A DNA stretch of 41,126 nucleotides, taken from Actinomycetes bacterium. GTDB lineage: Bacteria > Actinomycetota > Actinomycetes > Actinomycetales > Cellulomonadaceae. Below, piece after piece: positions 16,058 to 23,837 of this stretch. Where the stretch lies: the NCBI GenBank assembly GCA_021793675.1, contig JAJYSG010000017.1, positions 1 to 41,126 of the forward strand. Direction: 5' to 3'. The notes below the pieces were generated by a model. It did no database searches, was not told the origin of the DNA, and saw only the letters and a program-made list of their open reading frames with translations. The position numbers and the translations under genes were made by a program. The first letter of the stretch is position 1, and every line of letters starts with the position of its first letter.

Positions 16058-17463
16058 CGTGCACCCTCCTCGTGGGGCGCGAGGCTCGCCTCGGCGCCGG
16101 TGTCGTGGTCCGTCCTGCGGTCCGCGGCCGTCTCGTCCGGCGCCGCGTGGCCCCGCAGCGACAGGCTGAGCAGGGCCGCCACCACCGCCGCGACGACGAA
16201 CGAGAAGAGCGACGCCCCCAGCCACGGTGGTGCCGTGAAGTGCAGCGCCGCGCCCAGCCTGGTCCAGACGGGCACCCACCACGTCAGCGCGCCGGGGTTG
16301 ACCAGCTGGTACGCGACGAAGCCCACCAGCCAGGCGGCCAGCGTCGCCCACCGGGTCCGGCTCGCGGTGCCGAGGTCCCAGCGTCCACGCCGCAACCAGA
16401 ACCAGTTGACCAGGAGGACGCCGAGCAACGGCACGAACACCGAGCCGATGAGCAGCAGGAAGCTCTCGTAGTCGGCGATGTTCAGCACCACGGCGCCCAC
16501 GGTGGCCAGGACGCCGATGACGACGGCGAGCACGCGCCGGTCCCAGCGCGGGCGGAGGTTCTGCACCGACACGGCGGTGGAGTACGTGTCCGCGAACGAC
16601 TGGTCCAGCTCGCGGATCGTCAGCACGCCGAACACCAGCGCGCCGAGCGGCACCGCGATGAACGAGCCGAAGATCTTGCCGGGGTCCCGCCCGGCCACCG
16701 TGACGAGCGCCAGCAGACCGATCGCGTAGCAGGCGACCTGGGTGACGGCGTACCCCACGGAGGTGCCGACGAAGGCCTTGCGGGGCGTGCGGGAGTGGCG
16801 CGCGTAGTCGGCCACGAGCGGCACCCAGGAGACGGTCACGCCGATCACGGTGTCCACCGCCACCCAGAAGCCGTTCCAGCCACCGCCGGACAGTGCGGGC
16901 AGCGGGTGCCGGAGCAGCTGGATGCCCAGGTAGGCCAGGGCGATCAGCACGACGACGGTGACGTAGCGGCGCAGCACGCGGATCCACGCCAGCGGCCGCA
17001 GCGCGAGGGCGGTGCTGAGCACGCCGGCCGCGACGGCGTACGCCGCGCGCGGCACGCCGGGTGCGAGCTGGTTGAGGGCGGTGCTGATGGTGACCAGCTC
17101 GAACGTGGTCCACCCCACCAGCTGCACGATGTTGAGGACCGTCGGCAGGTACGACGCGCGGGTGCCGAACAGGCCGCGCAGCAGCACCATCGACGGCGCG
17201 CCGGTCGCCGCGCCCGGAACGGCTGCCGCGCCGAGCCCCAGCGCTCCCAGCACGGTGCCGACGAGCACCGCGGCGAGCGCCGCGCCCAGCGACATGCCCG
17301 GCCCGGCGACGGGAACCAGCACGAAGATCGCCCCGGTGAACCCGAGCAGGCTCACGCCGAGATTGCCCCACAGGCCGAGCTGGTCGGCGAGGCCGAGCAC
17401 GCGGGGTGCGGGCTTCTCGAGGGTGAGCGGAGCCTCGGTCGGATGGTCCTGAACCGCTGTCAT
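16054..17463 (-). CDS. cytX: NCS1-family hydroxymethylpyrimidine permease
   Basis: A 469-residue transporter with about 12 helices of the cytosine/purine (NCS1) family. Helix 1 contains WGNLGVSLLGFTGAIFVL, and TTFELVTIS and FVPLLGVLLVNWFWLRR are later signatures. NCS1 members located directly behind a TPP riboswitch and before thiM/thiE are the CytX group that imports HMP; the assignment rests on that context. The C-terminal ~25 residues are hydrophilic and acidic. The ATG is six bases from a strong GGAGGAG that is part of the riboswitch expression platform. Confidence 0.9.
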   Translation of the reverse strand: MTAVQDHPTEAPLTLEKPAPRVLGLADQLGLWGNLGVSLLGFTGAIFVLVPVAGPGMSLGAALAAVLVGTVLGALGLGAAAVPGAATGAPSMVLLRGLFGTRASYLPTVLNIVQLVGWTTFELVTISTALNQLAPGVPRAAYAVAAGVLSTALALRPLAWIRVLRRYVTVVVLIALAYLGIQLLRHPLPALSGGGWNGFWVAVDTVIGVTVSWVPLVADYARHSRTPRKAFVGTSVGYAVTQVACYAIGLLALVTVAGRDPGKIFGSFIAVPLGALVFGVLTIRELDQSFADTYSTAVSVQNLRPRWDRRVLAVVIGVLATVGAVVLNIADYESFLLLIGSVFVPLLGVLLVNWFWLRRGRWDLGTASRTRWATLAAWLVGFVAYQLVNPGALTWWVPVWTRLGAALHFTAPPWLGASLFSFVVAAVVAALLSLSLRGHAAPDETAADRRTDHDTGAEASLAPHEEGAR

Positions 17464-17469
17464 GGCGAT

Positions 17470-17572
17470 CTCCTCCCTACGCCGGCATTACCCGGTCAGG
17501 TTCGTACGGTCGGCGACGCCTGGTGTCGCCCTCTCAGCCCGGCCATGTCCGAGCTCCCGTTGGTGCGAAGGT
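17470..17572 (-). promoter_or_regulatory. TPP (THI-box) riboswitch
   Basis: On the minus strand the order of conserved elements is GGGAGC (17551-17556), CTGAGAG (17531-17537), ACCTGA (17496-17501) and GTAATGCCGGCGTAGGGA (17474-17491), the defining THI-box. The ribosome-binding site GGAGG abuts the last element and can pair with CCTTC at 17567-17571 as P1. This suggests translational repression when thiamine pyrophosphate is bound. The ends are approximate. Confidence 0.93.
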
Positions 17573-17765
17573 GACGGTACCTCGTCGTGGGGTCGACCGC
17601 GTGGCCGGGCTCGCGCGCGTGGCTGCCGGGCGGGCCTGGCTGGGCCGCGTCGACCGCGTGGCGGGGCGCGGAGGTCGCCCCGCGTGAGTCGATGGCGCCG
17701 TTCTCAGCCGTCGCTCGTGCACCGCGACGAGCCGGGTGCAGACGAGGCCCGGCTCGCCGGCGTCA

Positions 17766-18116
17766 TCACCGTCGAGAGGATCCGGCGGACGTCGCGGCAG
17801 CGCCGGGCAGCGCCGCGGTCAGCCGGTCACGCGCGTCGTCGGCGAGCGCGTAGTCGATCCAGCGACCCCGCCGCGAGGTGGTGACCAGCCCGGCGTCCCG
17901 CAGCACCTTGAGGTGGTAGCTGAGCAGGTTGCCGGCGATCGGGATGTGCTCCTGGAGGTCGCACACGCACGACGAGCCCTGCGCCAGCCGTGCCAGCACC
18001 GCCCAGCGGATCGGGTCGGCCGCCGCGGTGAGCAGCGCCACGGCCTGCGTGGGGGTGTCCTGCGGAGCGGCGTCACGCACCACCGGATCGTTGAGGGACA
18101 CCACCGAGTCAACCAC
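17766..18116 (-). CDS. arsR: ArsR-family metalloregulator
   Basis: A 116-residue winged-helix repressor. The recognition region is AGNLLSYHLKVLRDAGLVTT followed by the wing RRGRWIDYAL. The helix before it carries Cys50-Val-Cys52-Asp (SCVCDLQEH), the metal(loid) site of classical As(III)/Sb(III)-responsive ArsR. GTG 18116 is the first base of a predicted leaderless transcript (TATACT at 18123-18128). It is divergent from the DUF318 permease genes, which it probably controls along with itself. An AUG-less short leader and high GC are normal for the neighbourhood. Confidence 0.92.
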   Translation of the reverse strand: MVDSVVSLNDPVVRDAAPQDTPTQAVALLTAAADPIRWAVLARLAQGSSCVCDLQEHIPIAGNLLSYHLKVLRDAGLVTTSRRGRWIDYALADDARDRLTAALPGAAATSAGSSRR

Positions 18117-18128
18117 GCTTGAAGTATA
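18109..18128 (-). promoter_or_regulatory. arsR promoter with TCAA-N6-TTGA operator
   Basis: The -10 TATACT (18123-18128, minus strand) ends six bases before GTG 18116. The inverted repeat TCAA CCACGC TTGA (18109-18122) covers the start codon and abuts the -10, the right place for autorepression. Confidence 0.6.
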
Positions 18129-18203
18129 GGCGCCGACCGCCGATGGCTCGCCGGCGCCGGCTCCGTGGACCTACGTCCTGCGGGCCGTCGGCGCGCGGCG
18201 TGT

Positions 18204-18237
18204 TACGTTCCAATCGTGACTGATACAACACGGCTTG
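18204..18237 (+). promoter_or_regulatory. Promoter and weak operator of the permease operon
   Basis: TACGTT (18204-18209) ends six bases before GTG 18216. Downstream, CAA CACGGC TTG (18226-18237) keeps the six-base spacing of the arsR operator, with an outer mismatch, and shares the bases GCTTGAAGT with it. Confidence 0.5.
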
Positions 18238-18383
18238 AAGTGATGACGTCTGCGATGGACGCCTCGCCGGCCGTGCTCCAGGCGACGGCCGAACCGGTGC
18301 GCTGGGCCGTGCTCACCGCGCCGGCGGACGACGCGCACGACCGGATGACCGCGGCGCTGCCCGGCTCGCTGGTGTCGGCGTGA
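18216..18383 (+). pseudogene. Internally deleted arsR copy, retained as leader of the permease gene
   Basis: The 55-codon frame starts at GTG 18216 under its own leaderless promoter. Its middle reads ATAEPVRWAVLTA, matching AAADPIRWAVLAR of the neighbouring intact ArsR. It continues directly with ADDAHDRMTAALPG, matching ADDARDRLTAALPG near the intact C-terminus. About 55-60 residues, including the Cys-Val-Cys site and the whole DNA-binding helix-turn-helix, are missing in frame. The stop overlaps the permease GTG at 18380 (GTGA), so translation of the remnant may be needed to start the permease. It cannot bind DNA as ArsR does; a dimer-poisoning role is conceivable. Confidence 0.75.
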
Positions 18384-19435
18384 GCATCGCGGAGCGGGTG
18401 CGGGCCCGCACCCCGCTGCGCCGTTGGGTGGGGCTCGGCGCCGCGACGGTGGTCTGGTTCGTGCTGTACGCGCTCAACGGGCGGTTCTGGACCTGGCTGG
18501 TGCACGACGTCGTCGGCCTGGACCTGACCAGCCGGCTGGGGTCGGGCGTGCTGTTCTTCGTGTCCGACTCGGCGAAGATCCTGCTGCTGCTGATCGGCAT
18601 CATCTTCATCGTCACGGTGCTGCGCTCGTTCATGAGCGTGGAACGCACCCGGGCGATGCTCGGGGGCAAGCGCGAGGGCCTGGGCAACGTGATGGCGGCC
18701 GGTCTGGGCGTCATCACTCCGTTCTGCTCGTGCTCGGCGGTTCCGGCGTTCATCGGCTTCGTCGCCGCCGGGGTGCCCCTGGGCGTGACGTTGTCGTTCC
18801 TCATCGCCTCCCCGCTGGTCAACGAGGTGGCGATCGCGCTGCTGTTCGGGATGTTCGGCATCGGACCGACCGCGCTGTACATCGGCGCCGGGCTGGTCAT
18901 CGCCGTGGTGGCCGGCTTCACCCTGGGCCGGCTCAAGCTCGAGCGCTGGGTCGAGCCGTTCGTCTTCGAGACCCGGCTCGGTGGCCAGGTCGTCGACTCC
19001 ACCGCCAGCCTGACCTGGGACGACAGGATCCAGATGGGCGTGGAGGAGGTCGGCAACATCCTGCGCCGGATCTGGCCCTACCTGCTGGTCGGCATCGGCC
19101 TCGGGGCCGTGATCCACGGCTGGGCACCGGCCGACTTCTTCGTGCGGTACGCCGGTCGCGGCAACCCGTTCGCCGTGCTCATCGCCGTCGGCATCGGCAT
19201 CCCGCTGTACTCCAACGCCGCCGGCGTCATGCCGCTGGTCCAGGTGCTGCACGACAAGGGCCTGCCGATGGGCACCCTGCTCGCCTTCATGATGGCGGTC
19301 GTCGCCCTGAGCCTGCCGGAGATGATCCTGCTGCGCCGCGTGCTCAAGCCGCCGCTGATCGCCACGTTCGTCGCCGTCACCGGCCTGGGCATCGTCGCCG
19401 TCGGCTACCTGTTCAACGCCGTCATCCCGTCCTGA
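18380..19435 (+). CDS. DUF318 / ArsP-like permease
   Basis: A 351-residue membrane protein with about eight to ten helices of the YraQ/DUF318 permease family. The signature VITPFCSCSAVPAFIGF with two Cys, the following ASPLVNEVAIALLFGMFG, and the repeat-half counterpart GIPLYSNAAGVMPLV are all present. Members beside ArsR are implicated in efflux of organoarsenicals (ArsP) or other metal(loid)s. The GTG start overlaps the decayed arsR stop. A CxxC protein follows after 25 bases, a recurrent partner of this permease. Confidence 0.88.
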   Translation: MSIAERVRARTPLRRWVGLGAATVVWFVLYALNGRFWTWLVHDVVGLDLTSRLGSGVLFFVSDSAKILLLLIGIIFIVTVLRSFMSVERTRAMLGGKREGLGNVMAAGLGVITPFCSCSAVPAFIGFVAAGVPLGVTLSFLIASPLVNEVAIALLFGMFGIGPTALYIGAGLVIAVVAGFTLGRLKLERWVEPFVFETRLGGQVVDSTASLTWDDRIQMGVEEVGNILRRIWPYLLVGIGLGAVIHGWAPADFFVRYAGRGNPFAVLIAVGIGIPLYSNAAGVMPLVQVLHDKGLPMGTLLAFMMAVVALSLPEMILLRRVLKPPLIATFVAVTGLGIVAVGYLFNAVIPS

Positions 19436-19460
19436 CCCCTCCGCGAAGGAAGGCATCACC

Positions 19461-19703
19461 ATGATCATCAAGATCCTCGGCTCCGGCTGCGCCAACTGCG
19501 TCAACCTCGAACGGGTGACCCGCGAGGCGGCCGGCGAGCTGGGCCTCGACGCCCAGTTCGAGAAGGTCACCGACTACGGCGCGATCGCCGGGTACGGCGT
19601 CATGCGCACCCCGGGCCTCGTGGTCGACGAGCAGCTCGTGCTGTCTGGCCGGGTCCCCACCACCGCCCAGGTGCGCGACATCCTCGCGCCGCTGGCCTCC
19701 TGA
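19461..19703 (+). CDS. Thioredoxin-family redox-active disulfide protein
   Basis: An 80-residue minimal thioredoxin fold. It begins MIIKILGSGCANCVNL, where the Cys-x2-Cys sits at the usual helix start, and ends with the cis-Pro region VMRTPGLVVDEQL. This 'disulfide protein 2' group is habitually encoded after DUF318 permeases next to ArsR and probably reduces or delivers metal(loid) substrates to the permease. The ATG has AAGGAAGG upstream. Confidence 0.9.
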   Translation: MIIKILGSGCANCVNLERVTREAAGELGLDAQFEKVTDYGAIAGYGVMRTPGLVVDEQLVLSGRVPTTAQVRDILAPLAS

Positions 19704-19730
19704 CGTCCGTCCCGGAAGGTTGCCCCCGTC

Positions 19731-20870
19731 ATGACGACGAACACCCCGGCCCACCCGGTGGAGCCGGCGGCCGCGCGCCATCAGGAACCCATGTCCCCGG
19801 AGCGCGCGTCGCGGATGCGTGACCTGCACCCCGGCTGGTTCGCCGCCGTGATGGGCACCGGCATCGTCGCGGTGGCCAGCGACGACAACCCCGGTGGGCT
19901 GGCCGCCCTGCAGCCGGCAGCGCACGCGGTCGGCGTCGCGATGGCGGTGCTCACCTATGCGATCGGCGCGGTGCTGCTGGTGGCCTACGCGGTGCGCTGG
20001 GTGCGGCACACCGATGCCTGCCGCGCCGACCTGCGCCACCCGGTGCTCGGCGCGATGCACGCCACCCTGCCGGCCGGCCTGCTGGTGCTCTCGGTGATGA
20101 CCTCGGCCGTCGGCCCGCGGTTCCTGCCCTCGTCCGTGACGGTGCCGCTGGCCGGCACGCTGCTGGCCCTCGGGGCGGTGATCGGGCTGGTGCTGGGCGT
20201 GGCATTCGCCTACACGCTGTTCACGGGCGAGGTCGCCGCGGCGTCGGTCAACGGCGGCTGGTTCATCCCCCCGGTCGTCACGATCATCATCCCGGTCGCG
20301 GCGGCGGCGCTCGTGCCGCACGTCGGCGCCGATGGCGGCCGCCTGCTGCTCGTCCTGGCCTACGCCACGTTCGGCATGGGGTTCGTGCTGTTCCTGCTCA
20401 CCCTGGGGCTGCTCTTCGCCCGGTTGGTGCTGCACCCGCTGCCGCCTGCCGCGCTCGCCCCCACGGTGTGGATCGCGCTGGGTCCCGTCGGGGTCGGTGC
20501 CCTGGCCGGCCTCGCCCTGGCGCACGCGATGCCGGTGGCGAGCCCCGCGGCCGCCGGCGCCGTCGGCACCGTGTCGCTGCTGTTCGCGTCGGCGCTGTGG
20601 GGGTTCGGCCTGTGGTGGCTCGGCATCGCCGTGGCGTTGCTGGTGCGCTACCTGCGGGCGGGTGGCTTCGCGTTCCACCTCGGCTGGTGGGCGTTCACCT
20701 TCCCGCTCGGCGCCTACACCGTGGCCACCCTGACGATCGCGCGCGCGTGGCGGGCCCCGGCGCTCGACGCCGTGGCGGCCGTGCTCTACGTCGCACTCGT
20801 GGTCGCGTGGGCCGTCGTCGGCGTGCGGACCGTGCGGGGCATGCTCAGCGGCCGGGTGTGGCTGCGCTGA
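19731..20870 (+). CDS. TDT family transporter (SLAC1/TehA-like)
   Basis: A 379-residue membrane protein with ten predicted helices. After a ~35-residue hydrophilic N-terminus, LHPGWFAAVMGTGIVAVAS is the family signature at helix 1, and GLWWLGIAVALLVRYL and FHLGWWAFTFPLGAYT occur near the end. TDT members export C4-dicarboxylates, tellurite-related species or anions. It lies 27 bases after the CxxC gene and may share the arsenic-linked transcript. GGAAGG precedes ATG 19731. The 3' end overlaps the convergent tetR gene by 26 bases. Confidence 0.88.
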   Translation: MTTNTPAHPVEPAAARHQEPMSPERASRMRDLHPGWFAAVMGTGIVAVASDDNPGGLAALQPAAHAVGVAMAVLTYAIGAVLLVAYAVRWVRHTDACRADLRHPVLGAMHATLPAGLLVLSVMTSAVGPRFLPSSVTVPLAGTLLALGAVIGLVLGVAFAYTLFTGEVAAASVNGGWFIPPVVTIIIPVAAAALVPHVGADGGRLLLVLAYATFGMGFVLFLLTLGLLFARLVLHPLPPAALAPTVWIALGPVGVGALAGLALAHAMPVASPAAAGAVGTVSLLFASALWGFGLWWLGIAVALLVRYLRAGGFAFHLGWWAFTFPLGAYTVATLTIARAWRAPALDAVAAVLYVALVVAWAVVGVRTVRGMLSGRVWLR

Positions 20871-21468
20871 CGGGGGCCAGGTCGCGCTCGTCGGCCGCCG
20901 CGGCGAGGCGTGCGATCGTCGCGCCCAGCTCCGACGCGGTGGGGTTGCGCGTCGTGTAGCCGCTGTCGGTGTGCAGCATCACCGCGGCGAACACGAGGGC
21001 CACGACGAGTCGCGCCTGCTCCGGCGACGTGCGCTGCTCGGCGAGCTGCACGATCCGCTTGCGCACGCTCACGGTCCAGTGGTTGAGCGTGGCCAGCAGC
21101 TCGGGCTCGAGCCGGATCATCTCGCGCAGCCGGGGCAGCTCCTCGGTGCGCAGCCGGGCCGCGTCGGCGACCAGCAGGCACACGTCGTCGACGAGGTTCC
21201 CGGGTGCGGCCAGGAAGCGCTGCTCGTCGTCGGGCGCCAGGACGGCCTCCGGCAGGCCGAGGGCGGCCGCGGCCTTGGACGGGAAGTAGTTGAAGAACGT
21301 CCGGTCGGAGACGGTCGCGTCCGCGCAGATGTCCGCGACGGTGACGTGCGGCAGCCCGCGTTCCATCACCAGCCGGCTCGCCGAGTCGTGGATCGCGCGG
21401 CGCGTCTGCTGCTTCTTCTGCTCCCGCAGCGAGCACGGCTTGTCGACGAGCGGTGTCGTCCGGGCCAC
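20845..21468 (-). CDS. TetR family transcriptional regulator
   Basis: A 207-residue repressor. The helix-turn-helix spans about residues 15-60: QTRRAIHDSASRLVMERG, VTVADICADATVSDRTFFNY and FPSKAAAALG. GTG 21468 has AGGAGG six bases upstream, so the longer in-frame start (21522) was rejected. It lies 58 bases after the DHA2 exporter and very likely regulates that gene and itself. The ligand domain is unrecognised, as usual in this family. Confidence 0.9.
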   Translation of the reverse strand: MARTTPLVDKPCSLREQKKQQTRRAIHDSASRLVMERGLPHVTVADICADATVSDRTFFNYFPSKAAAALGLPEAVLAPDDEQRFLAAPGNLVDDVCLLVADAARLRTEELPRLREMIRLEPELLATLNHWTVSVRKRIVQLAEQRTSPEQARLVVALVFAAVMLHTDSGYTTRNPTASELGATIARLAAAADERDLAPVSAATPGR

Positions 21469-21487
21469 GGTGCCTCCTCTCCGGTGC

Positions 21488-21520
21488 GGTGACGGGAACC
21501 CTACGAGGGTTCCCGTCACC
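21488..21520. repeat. 15-bp-arm perfect palindrome between exporter and tetR
   Basis: The arms GGTGACGGGAACCCT (21488-21502) and AGGGTTCCCGTCACC (21506-21520) are exact complements around ACG. It begins 20 bases before the tetR start and ends seven bases from the exporter stop. It may be an attenuating hairpin in the MFS-tetR transcript, a terminator without T-run, or a TetR operator. Confidence 0.75.
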
Positions 21521-21526
21521 ACCGCG

Positions 21527-23593
21527 TCATGCTCGGTGCGTGTGGACCGTGCCGCCCCCGGGCCCCGTCGGGGCGCCGGCCCCGACGGCGGCGTCGATGG
21601 CGTCGACCTCGAGGTCGTCGGCGGTGCCCAGCGCGTCGGCCCGCTCCTGCAGCGCGGACCGCTGGCGCAGCGGCGGCGTCTTGAAGAACCAGCTGAGGAC
21701 GAATGCCAGGAGCATCACGGCGAGGCCCACCCAGTAGACGAGCACCGCCGAGCTGTTGAACCCGATGAGGAACGGCCTGGTGAGCCGCTTGTCGGCGCCG
21801 TTGAGGAAGGACGTGTCGGTGGTGCTCGACGACGCGCCGGCCGAGATCGGCGAGCCCTTGACCGTGGCGATCATCGTCGGCACCAGGCGGTCCACCAGGG
21901 TGCGGCGCTGGGCCGGGTCGGCGTAGTCCACCGCGAGCCTGCCGTCGACCACCCCGACGCCCGCCTGCTGCGCGGCCGCCTGGAGAGCCTTCTGCTCGGC
22001 TGCCGGCGTGGCCGCGGCCACCTGGGTCGCGATGACGCTCGGCGCCGCTGCCGCCGGCACCGTGCCGGCGGCGACCTGGGCCTGCACGGCGGCGGTCACC
22101 TGCTGCGTCACCGCCTGGTCGGCGGCCTGGCGGGCGGTGGCCGCGCCCTTGTCGAGCTGGGCCTGCACCTGCGCCTTGAGCGGGGTGACCACCGGCGTCC
22201 AGATCTGGTTCATGACGCCCTGGTTGCCCGGCGCGGCGGCGATGGACGGCGTGAGGGCCGCGTCCAGCGCGCTGGTCAGGTCGGCCGGGTTCTGCATCGC
22301 CACGCCGATCTTCGTCGGCATGACGGCGAACAGCACGGACAGCAGCACGGCGGTGCCGAGCGTGCCGCCGATCTGGCGGAAGAACGTCGCCGAGCTCGTT
22401 GCGACGCCCATGTCCGTGACGGGCACGGCGTTCTGCGTCGCGAGCGTGAGCGACTGCATGAGCTGGCCGAGGCCGAGGCCGATGAGGAACATCGCGATCA
22501 TGAGGAACCACAGCGGGCGGTCGACGGTCATGAACGTGAGGACGACGTAGCCGCCCGCGGTGACCAGCGTGCCCGCGATGGGGAAGATCCGGTACTTGCC
22601 GGTGCGGGCGATGAACTGCCCGGAGCCGACCGAGGCGATCATCAGGCCGCCCACCATGGGCAGTGTCGCGAACCCCGACTCGGTGGGTGTCAGGCCGGTG
22701 ACGAGCTGCAGGTAGAGCGGCAGCGTGAGCATCGCGCCGAACATCCCGAAGCCGACGAGGAAGCCCAGCACGGTCGCCATCGAGAAGGTGCTGGAGCCGA
22801 ACAGGCGCAACGGGATGATCGCGTCGGCCTTCATCACCGACTCGATGACGACGAAGGCGGCCAGGCCCACGCCGCCGATGACGAAGCACGCGATCGAGGT
22901 CGCGGACCCCCAGCCCCAGGTCTGGCCCTGCTCGGCGACGAGCAGCAGCGGGACCAGCGTGACGACCACCGCGGTGGCACCCCACCAGTCGATGCGCGGC
23001 GCCGCGCTCTTGTGGAACTTCGGCAGGTGCAGGAACGCCAGCACCATGACCAGCGCGCCGATCCCGACGGGTACGTTGATGAGGAACACCCAGCGCCAGC
23101 CGGCGATCCCCAGGATGTGCGGCGCGTCGGCGAACACCCCGCCGATGAGCGGCCCCACCACGGCGGAGACGCCGAACACCGCCAGGAAGAAGCCCTGGTA
23201 CTTGGCCCGCTCCCGGGGGGCCAGCATGTCGCCCATGATCGCCAGCGGCACCGACATCAGCGCCCCGGCCCCGATGCCCTGGAAGGCCCGGAACCCGGCG
23301 AGCATGACCATCGACGTGGAGAACGAGGACATGAACGACCCGACGACGAACATGCCCAGGCCGAAGATGTACAGCGGGCGGCGCCCGAACAGGTCGGACA
23401 GCTTGCCGTAGATGGGCGTCGCGATCGTCGAGGTGATGAGGTAGGCGGTCGTCACCCACGCCTGCTGGTTCAGGCCGTGCAGGTCGTCGCCGATGGTGCG
23501 GATCGCCGTGCCGACCACCGTCTGGTCGAGCGACGAGAGGAACATGCCGGCCATGAGCGCGTAGATCACGAGCATGATCTGCCGCTGGCTCAT
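21527..23593 (-). CDS. DHA2 (14-helix) MFS drug exporter with enlarged extracytoplasmic loop
   Basis: A 688-residue EmrB/QacA-type proton-coupled multidrug exporter. It shows motif D1 LDQTVVGTAIRTIGDDL, motif A GKLSDLFGRRP, motif C region SAVVGPLIGGVFAD and the ATSSATFFRQIGGTLGTAV block. Between helices 13 and 14 lies a ~180-residue Ala/Gln-rich segment instead of the short loop of QacA. It begins with NPADLTSALDAAL and is predicted to face outside. The ATG at 23593 (MSQRQIM) matches the family N-terminus; no strong ribosome-binding site is seen. It is cotranscribed with tetR. Confidence 0.9.
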   Translation of the reverse strand: MSQRQIMLVIYALMAGMFLSSLDQTVVGTAIRTIGDDLHGLNQQAWVTTAYLITSTIATPIYGKLSDLFGRRPLYIFGLGMFVVGSFMSSFSTSMVMLAGFRAFQGIGAGALMSVPLAIMGDMLAPRERAKYQGFFLAVFGVSAVVGPLIGGVFADAPHILGIAGWRWVFLINVPVGIGALVMVLAFLHLPKFHKSAAPRIDWWGATAVVVTLVPLLLVAEQGQTWGWGSATSIACFVIGGVGLAAFVVIESVMKADAIIPLRLFGSSTFSMATVLGFLVGFGMFGAMLTLPLYLQLVTGLTPTESGFATLPMVGGLMIASVGSGQFIARTGKYRIFPIAGTLVTAGGYVVLTFMTVDRPLWFLMIAMFLIGLGLGQLMQSLTLATQNAVPVTDMGVATSSATFFRQIGGTLGTAVLLSVLFAVMPTKIGVAMQNPADLTSALDAALTPSIAAAPGNQGVMNQIWTPVVTPLKAQVQAQLDKGAATARQAADQAVTQQVTAAVQAQVAAGTVPAAAAPSVIATQVAAATPAAEQKALQAAAQQAGVGVVDGRLAVDYADPAQRRTLVDRLVPTMIATVKGSPISAGASSSTTDTSFLNGADKRLTRPFLIGFNSSAVLVYWVGLAVMLLAFVLSWFFKTPPLRQRSALQERADALGTADDLEVDAIDAAVGAGAPTGPGGGTVHTHRA

Positions 23594-23722
23594 GACAGGG
23601 CTGGAGGGTCCGGTGCTCGCCGCACCACGTGCGGACCGTCCAGCTGCTGCGTGGGGCACGAGGGGTCCCGTTTCTGTCGTCGTCGGGGGGATGCCGTGCA
23701 CCGGAGGCCTCGGTTGCAGGGC

Positions 23723-23736
23723 GTGTAAGTTTACAC
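23723..23736. promoter_or_regulatory. Candidate TetR operator GTGTAA-GT-TTACAC
   Basis: A perfect 6-bp-arm palindrome in an otherwise very GC-rich upstream region of the MFS exporter. On the minus strand it contains TAAACT, a TANNNT -10 candidate. Its form is typical of TetR-family operators; binding by the adjacent TetR is inferred. Confidence 0.5.
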
Positions 23737-23837
23737 ACTGCGCAAGTTCCTCGTCGACCACGCGTGCTCGGCTGACGTCGCCGGGCAGCCGTGACGGCCG
23801 GATCGCGCCGGGTGACCACCCGTCCCCGTCGACGGCG

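Noticed and set aside
17592-17662. Direct repeat GTCGACCGCGTGGC twice between the riboswitch and arsR
   Set aside because: Two 14-base copies with no further structure or gene association; too little to interpret.
18380-19435. Annotation as an ACR3/ArsB arsenite pump
   Set aside because: The FCSCSAVP signature and length are those of DUF318 permeases, not of ACR3 or ArsB.
21290-23728. Very long plus-strand open frame opposite the MFS exporter
   Set aside because: It is the antisense shadow expected in GC-rich DNA: Arg/His/Asp-rich, no domains, while the minus strand shows a full DHA2 transporter.
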